Assembly (NCBI GenBank): GCA_026713285.1
Contig: JAPOOT010000127.1
Location: 1-6,744, forward strand
Reading direction: 5' to 3'
DNA: 6,744 nucleotides
Source of the DNA: Gemmatimonadota bacterium
GTDB taxonomy: Bacteria > JAAXHH01
Below the pieces are notes generated by a model that did not search any database, was not told the origin of the DNA, and was given only the letters and a program-made list of their open reading frames with translations. Within the stretch, counting starts at the first letter, position 1; the number at the start of each line of letters is the position of its first letter. Position numbers and translations under genes: made by a program. Of this stretch, positions 1-6,336 are shown piece by piece.

Positions 1-29
1 AACAGCCGATCGTGGAGATCCAGCCATGA
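1..29 (+). CDS. Possible C-terminal end of an upstream gene
   Basis: The frame beginning at base 3 reads QPIVEIQP and then a TGA at 27-29. That stop overlaps the ATG at 26-28 in an ATGA arrangement. The same style of overlap occurs at the later junctions of this operon, which is the main reason to believe the frame. Eight residues are too few to name a family. If real, the operon starts outside the window, and a sugar dehydrogenase or transporter gene would be a reasonable but untested guess. Confidence 0.35.
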
Positions 30-1036
30 AGCTTGCGGTCAACGGCAGGATGGACCCCGAACACCTCGACTTCGCCCGGCAACTGGGGGCGACGGACGTG
101 GTGAACGGGGTACCGGACTGCGACCTCGCAAAGGGATACTACGATTTCCATGATTTGACGCTTCAGAAATCGCGCATTGAAGACGCAGGGTTGACCTGGT
201 CGGTGCTCGAGGGCGTGCCCCCCGAGTGGTGCGACAACATCAAGCTCGGACTGCCGGGCCGTGACGAGCAGATCGAGAACTGGTGCAGGACAGTGGAAAA
301 CATGGGCGCGGTGGGGATTCCCGTTCTCGGTTACTTCTTCAGCCTGCGCAACGTTGGCGGCAATTATGGACTTCGCACTTCCAAATCGACCCGGAGCAGA
401 GGCGGTGCGATCGTCACCAGTTTCGACTATGCGCAGGTTAAAGGTGCGAGGCAGGATTACTGGTACCCGCCCATACCCCATGACCTGGAGCTATCCGACG
501 AGGACATGTGGAACAACATAACCTACTTTCTGAAGGCGGTCATACCGGTGGCTGAAAAAGCCGGAGTGCGCATGAGCCTGCATCCCGATGACCCGCCTGT
601 TTCGCCGATCGGCGGAATCGCCCGCGTCTTCCGCAGCCATGCAGCGCTGAAACGGCTTGTCGACATCGTACCCAGTGAATACAACGGCCTGGGTTTCTGC
701 CAGGGTACCGTTTCGGAAATGCCGGGCGACGCGCTCGACGCCATACGGTACTTCGGGAAGCGCGGTAAGATCAACTACGTCCATTTCCGATTCGTCTCGA
801 ATCCCGTCCCCGCGTTCTCCGAAACGTTCATCGACCAGGGCCACGTCGACCCCATGGAGTCCCTCCTGGCCTACGAGGAGGCCGGTGTGGACTGTCCGAT
901 GATCGACGATCACGTGCCGCGGTTGGTTCTTGATCCGGATGGCCTTCATCAAACTTCCCGGGCGTACGCGCTAGGCTATATGAAGGCGCTGCTGGACAAC
1001 GTCGGACGCATCGGAAACGGAAAAACGCATTCATGA
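26..1036 (+). CDS. UxuA/mannonate dehydratase-like TIM-barrel enzyme
   Basis: This 336-residue protein resembles the UxuA family, which dehydrates D-mannonate to 2-keto-3-deoxy-D-gluconate in hexuronate breakdown in the cytoplasm. The family's metal site can be followed: His186 in HPDDPP, Cys225 in GLGFCQGT, His253 in YVHFR and Asp295-His296 in MIDDHVP, with spacing close to that in characterised mannonate dehydratases. It is shorter than E. coli UxuA (about 394 residues). The segment where UxuA usually has its WTRTDL motif reads quite differently here (about residues 104-130, with NVGGNYGLR and SRGGA), so the substrate may not be mannonate. A GGAG site at 14-17, 8 bases before the ATG, supports the start. 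The stop overlaps the next gene's ATG by 4 bp, suggesting coupled translation. The superfamily is secure; the exact substrate is inferred. A sugar-phosphate isomerase/epimerase-type TIM barrel is the alternative, but the metal ligands favour a dehydratase. Confidence 0.8.
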   Translation: MKLAVNGRMDPEHLDFARQLGATDVVNGVPDCDLAKGYYDFHDLTLQKSRIEDAGLTWSVLEGVPPEWCDNIKLGLPGRDEQIENWCRTVENMGAVGIPVLGYFFSLRNVGGNYGLRTSKSTRSRGGAIVTSFDYAQVKGARQDYWYPPIPHDLELSDEDMWNNITYFLKAVIPVAEKAGVRMSLHPDDPPVSPIGGIARVFRSHAALKRLVDIVPSEYNGLGFCQGTVSEMPGDALDAIRYFGKRGKINYVHFRFVSNPVPAFSETFIDQGHVDPMESLLAYEEAGVDCPMIDDHVPRLVLDPDGLHQTSRAYALGYMKALLDNVGRIGNGKTHS

Positions 1037-3099
1037 AACCCCCATCCCTGTTGTCCTTCGAGGCCGTCGTCGGTCATTCCGATCCGGGCATCTACGACAT
1101 CCGATCCAGTGCGCCCGGTCCGGAGGGCAGCTTGCCGCTCACCGACGACATGTTGCGGGAAAGCCCCAGCGGCGACCTGTTCGCGCTGTCCCAGAACGTG
1201 GGCATGGGGTGGAATCCCCGCGAGTTGAACCGCCGGCAGTACCTCATCCTCAGCACCCAGGGGGGTATCCGGGGCTCCGATGGAAGTCCGGTGGCGCTGG
1301 GTTACCACACCGGCCACTGGGAGGTGGGCCTGCTCATGCAGGCGGCTGCCGAGGAGTTGACCGCGCTGGGCGGCATCCCCTTCGGCGGCTACTGCACCGA
1401 TCCCTGCGACGGCCGCACGCAGGGCACGCCTGGCATGATGGACAGTCTCCCTTACCGCAACGACGCGGCGATCATCTTCCGGCGGTTGATCCGGTCGTTG
1501 CCGACGCGCCGCGGCGTAATCGGCGTGGCCACGTGCGACAAGGGACTGCCGGCCATGATGATCGCACTGGCGGCGACCCATGACCTGCCGTGCGTGCTGG
1601 TGCCGGGCGGCGTTACGCTGCCGGCGGAAGAGGGCGAGGACGCCGGCAAGATCCAATCGATCGGCGCGAGGTACGCCCACGGTGAGATCTCTCTTGAATA
1701 TGCGGCGGACATGGGTTGCCGCACCTGTGCGTCGCCGGGTGGCGGTTGCCAGTTCCTGGGCACGGCGGCGACCTCGCAGGTGGTCGGCGAGGCCTTCGGA
1801 CTCTCGTTGCCCCACAGCGCGCTGGCGCCTTCGGGCCAGCCGATCTGGACCGACATGGCTCGGCGATCCGCACGAGCGCTGATGCGGCTCGACGCCGAGG
1901 GGCAGAACGTGAAGCGGATTTTGACCGAAGAAGCGCTTGAGAATGCCATGACGGTCCATGCCGCCTTCGGGGGTTCGACCAACCTGCTGCTGCACATCCC
2001 GGCGGTCGCCCACGCAGCCGGCCTGCGGCGCCCCTCGGTGGAAGACTGGACCAGGATCAACCGCCGGACACCCCGGCTGGTGGACGTGCTGCCGAATGGC
2101 CCCACGGGGTATCCCACGGTGATCGCCTTCCTCGCCGGCGGCGTGCCGGAGGTGATGCTGCACCTGCGGGAAGCGGGCCTGTTGAACGAAGAGGCGCTCA
2201 CCGCGACGGGTGCGACCCTGGGGCAGGTCCTGGACTGGTGGCGAACGTCCGAAAGACGGCAGCTGGTCCGCAAGCGGCTGAAGAAGGTGGACGGGATCGA
2301 TCCGGATGACGTCATCATGTCTCCCGAACGGGCAAGGAACCGGAAACTGACCAGCACGGTCACGTTCCCCCGGGGCAACCTGGCGCCGGAGGGGTCGGTC
2401 ATCAAGAGTACGGCGATCGATCCGGACGTCGTCGACCCGGATGGCGTGTACCGGAAAACGGGACCGGCGCGGGTATTCACACGGGAACGGGACGCTATTG
2501 CAGCCATCAAAAGCCGGGGCGAGGACGGGATCAAGCCCGGCGACGTGTTGATCCTCATCTGCCGCGGACCCATGGGCGCCGGGATGGAAGAAACCTACCA
2601 GATCACCGCCGCGTTGCGGCATTTGTCCTTCGGCAAGCACGTCTCCGTGGTAACCGATGCCCGATTCTCCGGAATATCGACGGGCGCCTGTATCGGCCAC
2701 GTCGGTCCCGAGGCCCTGGCGGGCGGTCCCATCGGCAAAGTAATCGATGGCGATCTTGTCGAAATCGTCATTGACCGGAACAACCTGACCGGCTCCATCA
2801 ACCTGGTCGGCAGCGATGGCCGCACTTTCGGCGTTGAGGAGGGTACCCGCCTGCTCGCCGATCGTCCGCCGCGGTCCGATCTCTCCGTCGATCCGAAGCT
2901 GCCCGACGACACACGTCTCTGGGCCATCCTGCAGCAGGCCGGTGGCGGCGCGTGGGGCGGATGTGTCTATGACGTGGACGAAATCGTTCGTCGCATGCAG
3001 AACGGTGAGCAGCATGCGGCGCAAGCGTCGACGCAGAAGACGGCGGCGCCCCCTGAGCAGTCACAGCCAAAGACGAAGGCAGGAAAAAATGGCAGATAG
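1033..3099 (+). CDS. yjhG: YjhG/YagF-type sugar acid (D-xylonate) dehydratase, IlvD/Edd family
   Basis: This 688-residue protein matches the YjhG/YagF branch of IlvD/Edd iron-sulfur dehydratases almost throughout. That branch converts D-xylonate to 2-keto-3-deoxy-D-xylonate in non-phosphorylative pentose oxidation. Landmarks are SGDLF near 47, DPCDGRTQG at 123-131, SLPYRND at 138-144, CDKGLPAMM at 168-176, the stretch around Cys239 (GGGCQFLGTA), HSALAPSG at 261-268, AFGGSTNLLLHIPA at 311-324, GMEETYQ at 517-523 and DARFSGISTGACIGHVGPEA at 542-561. Cys168 and Cys239 align with cluster cysteines of IlvD. The first IlvD cluster cysteine seems absent and Cys125 may substitute. E. coli YjhG is about 655 residues; the extra length is a polar tail (about 656-688, rich in Q, K, A and P) whose codons overlap the next gene by 11 bp. 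The ATG overlaps the previous stop, with GGAAA about 9 bases upstream. Activity on other aldonates, such as galactonate or gluconate, is possible. Confidence 0.92.
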   Translation: MKPPSLLSFEAVVGHSDPGIYDIRSSAPGPEGSLPLTDDMLRESPSGDLFALSQNVGMGWNPRELNRRQYLILSTQGGIRGSDGSPVALGYHTGHWEVGLLMQAAAEELTALGGIPFGGYCTDPCDGRTQGTPGMMDSLPYRNDAAIIFRRLIRSLPTRRGVIGVATCDKGLPAMMIALAATHDLPCVLVPGGVTLPAEEGEDAGKIQSIGARYAHGEISLEYAADMGCRTCASPGGGCQFLGTAATSQVVGEAFGLSLPHSALAPSGQPIWTDMARRSARALMRLDAEGQNVKRILTEEALENAMTVHAAFGGSTNLLLHIPAVAHAAGLRRPSVEDWTRINRRTPRLVDVLPNGPTGYPTVIAFLAGGVPEVMLHLREAGLLNEEALTATGATLGQVLDWWRTSERRQLVRKRLKKVDGIDPDDVIMSPERARNRKLTSTVTFPRGNLAPEGSVIKSTAIDPDVVDPDGVYRKTGPARVFTRERDAIAAIKSRGEDGIKPGDVLILICRGPMGAGMEETYQITAALRHLSFGKHVSVVTDARFSGISTGACIGHVGPEALAGGPIGKVIDGDLVEIVIDRNNLTGSINLVGSDGRTFGVEEGTRLLADRPPRSDLSVDPKLPDDTRLWAILQQAGGGAWGGCVYDVDEIVRRMQNGEQHAAQASTQKTAAPPEQSQPKTKAGKNGR

Positions 3100-3898
3100 C
3101 CCGGCAATACTCGATCTGAAAGTGAGATACTTCCAGGACAGTACGCCCACCGGTGTCCCCTGCAGGGAAGAAAACTTCATCCGCAGGGAAATCCGGATGG
3201 AACTGCCCGTCGACCGGACGGCGCTTGTCCTGGTGGACCTGTGGAACACCCATTTCATCGACAGCTGGATCGAACGGGCCGCGCGGGTCACCCGGGAGGC
3301 GATCGTGCCGGCCATCGAATCGAGCCGGGATGCCGGGTTGACCGTGATTCACGCCCCCTCGCCCGAAGTGGCGCGGCAGTTTTCCCAGTCATCACGCAAT
3401 CCGACGGCGCCCGGTCCGCCGGGCGGCGGCGCGGACTGGCCACCCCTGAAGTTCCGTGGCAGGGAAGGCGAGTACCGTGCCTACCGCGGACCTAGAAGCC
3501 AGCCGCCTGGGATAGGCATTCACTGGGACCCCATCAGCGACGACCTGAGCATTTCGCCGGCCGTGGAGGTCCGCGACGAAGACGTGGTGATCGCCAGCGG
3601 CGCCGAGCTACACGAGGTGCTGGCCGAACGGAACGTGCTTCACCTGGTCTATGCGGGTTTTGCCACCAACTGGTGCGTCCTGGGCAGGGACTACGGCATC
3701 CGGTCCATGGCCCGATACGGATACAACATCGTATTCCTGCGCGACTGCACGGCGGGCGTCGAGTTTCCCGACACGCTGGGCGAGCTCTTCGTGACGGAAA
3801 TCGCGGTCCGGGAGATCGAGCAGCAGTTTGGCTTTTCTGCGTCAAATGAGGATTTCTTCGAGAGTTGCCGCAAGGTTTCAGAAAGGAACGAAACTTGA
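3089..3898 (+). CDS. Isochorismatase-fold cysteine hydrolase, function unknown
   Basis: This 269-residue protein belongs to the isochorismatase-like cysteine hydrolases, cytoplasmic enzymes that cut amides, ureido groups or vinyl ethers. The central-strand Asp50 (ALVLVDLWNTHF, 45-56) and the nucleophile Cys196 (GFATNWCVLGRDYG, 190-203) are present. The lysine of the usual Asp-Lys-Cys triad is not where expected: the equivalent strand reads DVVIASGAELHEVL (165-178). Residues 97-145 form a Gly/Pro-rich insertion with charged GREGEYRAYRG, so it is larger than classic nicotinamidases (about 180-215 residues). The ATG at 3089 is chosen because residue 1 onward matches family layout and AGGA (3081-3084) precedes it. 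An open frame extends upstream but lies inside the dehydratase. The gene overlaps the dehydratase by 11 bp and the amidohydrolase by 4 bp, so it should be co-expressed with the sugar acid enzymes. Its substrate cannot be read from the sequence. Confidence 0.82.
   Translation: MADSPAILDLKVRYFQDSTPTGVPCREENFIRREIRMELPVDRTALVLVDLWNTHFIDSWIERAARVTREAIVPAIESSRDAGLTVIHAPSPEVARQFSQSSRNPTAPGPPGGGADWPPLKFRGREGEYRAYRGPRSQPPGIGIHWDPISDDLSISPAVEVRDEDVVIASGAELHEVLAERNVLHLVYAGFATNWCVLGRDYGIRSMARYGYNIVFLRDCTAGVEFPDTLGELFVTEIAVREIEQQFGFSASNEDFFESCRKVSERNET
3883..3888 (+). promoter_or_regulatory. Ribosome binding site deciding a TTG start
   Basis: AAGGAA lies 6 bases before the TTG at 3895. The other in-frame upstream candidate (TTG at 3865) has no comparable site and would add ten residues before the LIVDTHTHF start that is typical of amidohydrolase-2 proteins. 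The TTG also overlaps the previous TGA (TTGA), matching the junction style of the operon. Confidence 0.7.
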
Positions 3899-4728
3899 TC
3901 GTCGACACCCATACCCACTTCTACGACCCCTCCCGGCCGCAGGGCGTGCCGTGGCCGGACCGCGGCGACCCGTTTCTCTACCGGCGTATCATGCCCGATG
4001 ATTTCAAAAGGAAAGCGCTGTCTGAAGGCGTCACGGGAACGGTCGTGGTGGAAGCCAGCGCCTGGGTGGAGGACAACCAGTGGGTCCTGGACCTGGCCGA
4101 GGCCGATCCCTTCCTGCTGGGCCTGGTGGGACACCTTGAACCTCCGGATCGCGGTTTCGAATCGGACCTGGACCGGTTTGCGTGCCATGATCTATTCTAC
4201 GGCATCCGACTGGGCAAGGCGCCGGTGGACGACCCGGTGTATCTCAGGGCGTTGGAGCAACTCGCCGCCCACGACCTCACGCTGGACCTGCTCGTGGGCA
4301 AGGAGTGGCTGCCTGGCGTGGCTGCCTGCGCCGCGCGGTTTCCGGGACTCAGGATTGTGCTGAACCACCTCGCCCACGTGCCGGTGACCGGCGGTCGGCC
4401 GGATGACGAATGGGCATCCGGCATTAAGTCTGCCGCGGCCCATCCCAACGTATTCTGCAAGATATCGGGCATGGTGGAACTGGCGCAGGATACGCCGCCG
4501 CCGGAGGATCCGGCCTACTACAGACCGGTCCTCGATGTGCTCTGGCACGCATTTGGTGAGGACAGGCTGCTGTATGCCAGCAATTGGCCGGTATCCTGGA
4601 GATACGCTACCTACCGGCAGGTACAGTCTCTGGCCATAACCTGCTTCGAATCGAAGGGGCCGGACGTCCTGGACAAAATCATGGGGGGCAATAGCAGGGA
4701 AGCCTACAGGTGGGTTCCGCGCGGGTGA
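3895..4728 (+). CDS. Amidohydrolase-2 family hydrolase, probable sugar lactonase
   Basis: This 277-residue protein is a TIM-barrel metal-dependent hydrolase of the amidohydrolase-2 (COG3618-like) family, which includes L-fucono- and L-rhamnonolactonases. Visible landmarks are the N-terminal THTHFYDP (His6 and His8), a VVEAS strand (51-55), GIRLGK (103-108), LNHLAHVP (156-163, His158), FCKISGM (187-193) and YASNWPVS (227-234). The usual SDWP aspartate is Asn230 here, a variant also seen in some relatives. A cytoplasmic location is expected because no signal peptide is visible. As the last gene of the operon, after two sugar acid dehydratases, a role in opening an aldonolactone to the free acid is the best inference. 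Other members hydrolyse aromatic lactones or decarboxylate, so the substrate is open. Translation probably starts at TTG 3895, overlapping the previous stop by 4 bp. The stop codon sits inside the first copy of a 21-bp repeat array. Confidence 0.8.
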   Translation: MIVDTHTHFYDPSRPQGVPWPDRGDPFLYRRIMPDDFKRKALSEGVTGTVVVEASAWVEDNQWVLDLAEADPFLLGLVGHLEPPDRGFESDLDRFACHDLFYGIRLGKAPVDDPVYLRALEQLAAHDLTLDLLVGKEWLPGVAACAARFPGLRIVLNHLAHVPVTGGRPDDEWASGIKSAAAHPNVFCKISGMVELAQDTPPPEDPAYYRPVLDVLWHAFGEDRLLYASNWPVSWRYATYRQVQSLAITCFESKGPDVLDKIMGGNSREAYRWVPRG

Positions 4729-4808
4729 CGTTCGTTCAACAGCGAGTGGCGTTCGTTCAACAGCGGTTGACGTTCGATCAACCGCGGATAACGTTCGTTC
4801 CACCCGCC
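4725..4808. repeat. Four tandem 21-bp repeats between convergent genes
   Basis: Copies lie at 4725-4745, 4746-4766, 4767-4787 and 4788-4808 with no spacer. Each carries the core ACGTTCG or GCGTTCG at its sixth-to-tenth bases, then TTCAAC, ATCAAC or TTCCAC, then a CxGC or CCGC ending. Copies 1 and 2 are closest; copy 4, which lies in the citrate synthase coding region, is the most diverged. The amidohydrolase stop (4726-4728) is in copy 1 and the citrate synthase stop (4778-4780) is in copy 3. Because 21 is a multiple of three, the array keeps the reading frame. On the minus strand copies 1, 2 and 3 each carry a TGA in the citrate synthase frame. Confidence 0.85.
4763..4785. terminator. Candidate hairpin between convergent genes
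   Basis: GCGGTTGA at 4763-4770 pairs perfectly with TCAACCGC at 4778-4785 around a 7-base loop. It lies where two convergent transcripts end and covers the citrate synthase stop codon. No T-run follows on either strand, so it is not a standard intrinsic terminator. It could instead stabilise 3' ends, or be a by-product of the repeats. Confidence 0.3.
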
Positions 4809-6112
4809 TGCAACCGGTCCTCTATCGGCACGTATTCGCAGACATCGTCACCGGTGTAGATCTGGCGGGGGCGCGCGATTTTCTGGTCCGGATCGTCCAG
4901 CATCTCCGCCCATTGCGCCAGCCAGCCCACGGTGCGGGGAATGGCGAAAAGCACTGGGAACATTTCGAGCGGGAATCCCATGGCCTGGTAGATGAGACCT
5001 GAATAAAAGTCCACATTGGGATAGAGTTTGCGATTGACGAAATAATCGTCTTCAAGGGCGATCCGCTCCAGTTCCACGGCAACGTCCAGCAGCGTGTTCT
5101 TGCCGGTGACGCCCAGCACCCGGTGGGTCATTTCCTTGAGAATCCTTGCGCGCGGGTCGTAGTTCTTGTACACCCTGTGGCCGAAGCCCATGAGCCGGAT
5201 ATCCCCCTGCTTGACCTTTTTTATATGTGAGGGTACCCGGCTGATATGACCGATTTCCTGCAGCATATGCAGCACCTGCTCATTGGCGCCACCGTGCAGG
5301 GGGCCGTACAGCCCGGCCGCCGCGGCAGCCACGGAAACGTAGGGATCGGGCAGCGAACTGCCCACGCTGCGCATCGCGTTGGCACTGCAGTTCTGTTCGT
5401 GATCCACGTGCAGGATGAAAACCACGTCCAGCGCTTTTTCCAGCACGGGATCCGGCGAGTATTGTTCCGTCATCTTGTACATCATGGACAGAAAGTTGCC
5501 GCAGTAACCCAGGCCATTGTCCGGATAGGTATAGGGAAAGCCCTGACTGTGCCGGTAAGCAAAGGCCGCAATGGTCGGAATCTTGGCGATAAGCCGGTGG
5601 ATCTGTTCGTTTCGTATGGCCATGTCGCGTATCTGCTTGGCTTCCGGATAGAATGTGGACAGCGCGGCAACCGTACTGATCAGGATCCCCATGGGATGGG
5701 CGTCGTACCGGAATCCGTCCATGAATTTCTTGATGTTCTCATGGACAATCGCGTGATGGGTGATGTCGTGTGACCATTCTTCGAGTTCGGCCCGTGTCGG
5801 CAGCATGCCGTGAACGATCAGGAAGGCGACTTCGAGAAAGGAACTTTTTACGGCCAGGTCCTCGATGGGATAGCCCCGATAGCGCAGTATGCCCTTTTCT
5901 CCATCGATGTGGGTTATGCTGCTCCGGCAGGAGGCGGTGTTGGTGAACGCCGGATCGTACCCCAGCAGACCGAAGTCGTCTTCAGACACCTTGATCTGTC
6001 GAAAGTCCGTGGTGGGGATCGCCGCGCCGTACCTGGGATAGGTCCCGTACATGATGGGAATCTCGTATTCCTTGCCGGTCCGATTGTCTATGACGGTCAA
6101 CGTGTCGGGCAT
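4778..6112 (-). CDS. gltA: Citrate synthase
   Basis: This 444-residue protein condenses oxaloacetate and acetyl-CoA to citrate at the entry of the TCA cycle, in the cytoplasm. The three catalytic residues are present: His273 in GLYGPLHGGANE, His312 in GFGHRVYKNYDPR and Asp368 in NVDFYSGL. Other family stretches are TASCRSSITHIDG (59-71), LRYRGYPIEDLA (76-87), HENIKKFMDGFRYDAHPMG (124-142), DHEQNCSANAMRSVGSS (237-253) and IARPRQIYTG (412-421). Length is normal for the bacterial hexameric type. Residues 22-33 (YGTYPRYGAAIP) look like a short insertion before the usual TDFRQIKV. ATG 6112 is chosen over an in-frame TTG at 6121, because the AGGAGG site abuts the TTG but lies 9 bases from the ATG. 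The gene is convergent with the sugar acid operon and divergent from the next gene, so it is probably transcribed alone. Its last codons fall in a 21-bp repeat copy. Confidence 0.97.
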   Translation of the reverse strand: MPDTLTVIDNRTGKEYEIPIMYGTYPRYGAAIPTTDFRQIKVSEDDFGLLGYDPAFTNTASCRSSITHIDGEKGILRYRGYPIEDLAVKSSFLEVAFLIVHGMLPTRAELEEWSHDITHHAIVHENIKKFMDGFRYDAHPMGILISTVAALSTFYPEAKQIRDMAIRNEQIHRLIAKIPTIAAFAYRHSQGFPYTYPDNGLGYCGNFLSMMYKMTEQYSPDPVLEKALDVVFILHVDHEQNCSANAMRSVGSSLPDPYVSVAAAAAGLYGPLHGGANEQVLHMLQEIGHISRVPSHIKKVKQGDIRLMGFGHRVYKNYDPRARILKEMTHRVLGVTGKNTLLDVAVELERIALEDDYFVNRKLYPNVDFYSGLIYQAMGFPLEMFPVLFAIPRTVGWLAQWAEMLDDPDQKIARPRQIYTGDDVCEYVPIEDRLQAGGTNVIRG

Positions 6113-6121
6113 GCAGTACAA

Positions 6122-6127
6122 CCTCCT
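6122..6127 (-). promoter_or_regulatory. Ribosome binding site of gltA
   Basis: The minus strand reads AGGAGG here, followed by 9 bases and then ATG at 6112. The in-frame TTG at 6119-6121 directly touches this site and cannot be the start. A near-perfect Shine-Dalgarno sequence fits a highly expressed central-metabolism gene. Confidence 0.85.
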
Positions 6128-6181
6128 GAAACTGGCTTGGGAAGGGAAACGGCACGGGGACTGGCGCGCCGTGAAACCAAC

Positions 6182-6210
6182 AAGTTAAGTCGCCGCGGTA
6201 TTCTGGTCAA
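6182..6210 (-). promoter_or_regulatory. Candidate sigma70-type promoter of gltA
   Basis: On the minus strand TTGACC (6210-6205), five of six to the -35 consensus, is followed after 17 bases by TAACTT (6187-6182), three of six to the -10 consensus. Transcription would start near 6175, giving a leader of about 60 bases. The weak -10 keeps confidence low. Confidence 0.35.
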
Positions 6211-6325
6211 CCCAAATCAGTCTCGATACACACTCCAGTCGATCTATCTTCTACTACGGCGGGCACAGCCATGCCGCCGGAGTCATCGCATCCCATGACC
6301 GTCGCAAAAACCTAGACGCGGCAGC

Positions 6326-6329
6326 GGAG
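6326..6329 (+). promoter_or_regulatory. Ribosome binding site of the gene at 6337
   Basis: GGAG lies 7 bases before the ATG at 6337 and supports that start on the plus strand. Confidence 0.6.
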
Positions 6330-6336
6330 TTGAACC

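Larger units (their letters stand above)
6113..6336. other. Divergent intergenic region between gltA and the next gene
   Basis: These 224 bases separate two divergent genes and should hold both promoters. On the minus side there are the AGGAGG site and a candidate promoter. On the plus side only the ribosome binding site is convincing. An imperfect inverted repeat (GGCGGGCA at 6258-6265 and TGCCGCC at 6272-6278, one bulged G) could be an operator or chance. No tRNA, small gene or riboswitch is recognisable. Confidence 0.6.

Noticed and set aside
976..3024. Very long (682-codon) open frame on the minus strand opposite the YjhG-like gene
   Set aside because: The translation is rich in Arg, Gly, His and Asp without family motifs, typical of the mirror frame of a GC-rich gene. 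The plus-strand protein matches a known family along its whole length.
2816..3088. N-terminal extension of the cysteine hydrolase frame into the dehydratase gene
   Set aside because: The extra residues are Arg/Pro-rich and lie within the conserved dehydratase C-terminus. The ATG at 3089 has a ribosome binding site and fits the family layout.
4192..4803. Minus-strand open frame with a 7-residue periodic start (ERTxxAV repeats) opposite the amidohydrolase
   Set aside because: The periodicity comes only from the 21-bp DNA repeat. The rest is antisense to a well-supported amidohydrolase, and it would start with GTG inside the end of gltA without a good ribosome binding site.
4725..4808. CRISPR array
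   Set aside because: The 21-bp units are contiguous with no spacers and overlap the ends of protein genes, so this is a simple tandem repeat.
5246..5773. Plus-strand open frame opposite gltA
   Set aside because: It is antisense to a highly conserved citrate synthase, with no family motif or convincing start.
5810..6298. Plus-strand open frame spanning the gltA start and part of the intergenic region
   Set aside because: Most of it is antisense to gltA codons, and the intergenic part has no recognisable protein features.
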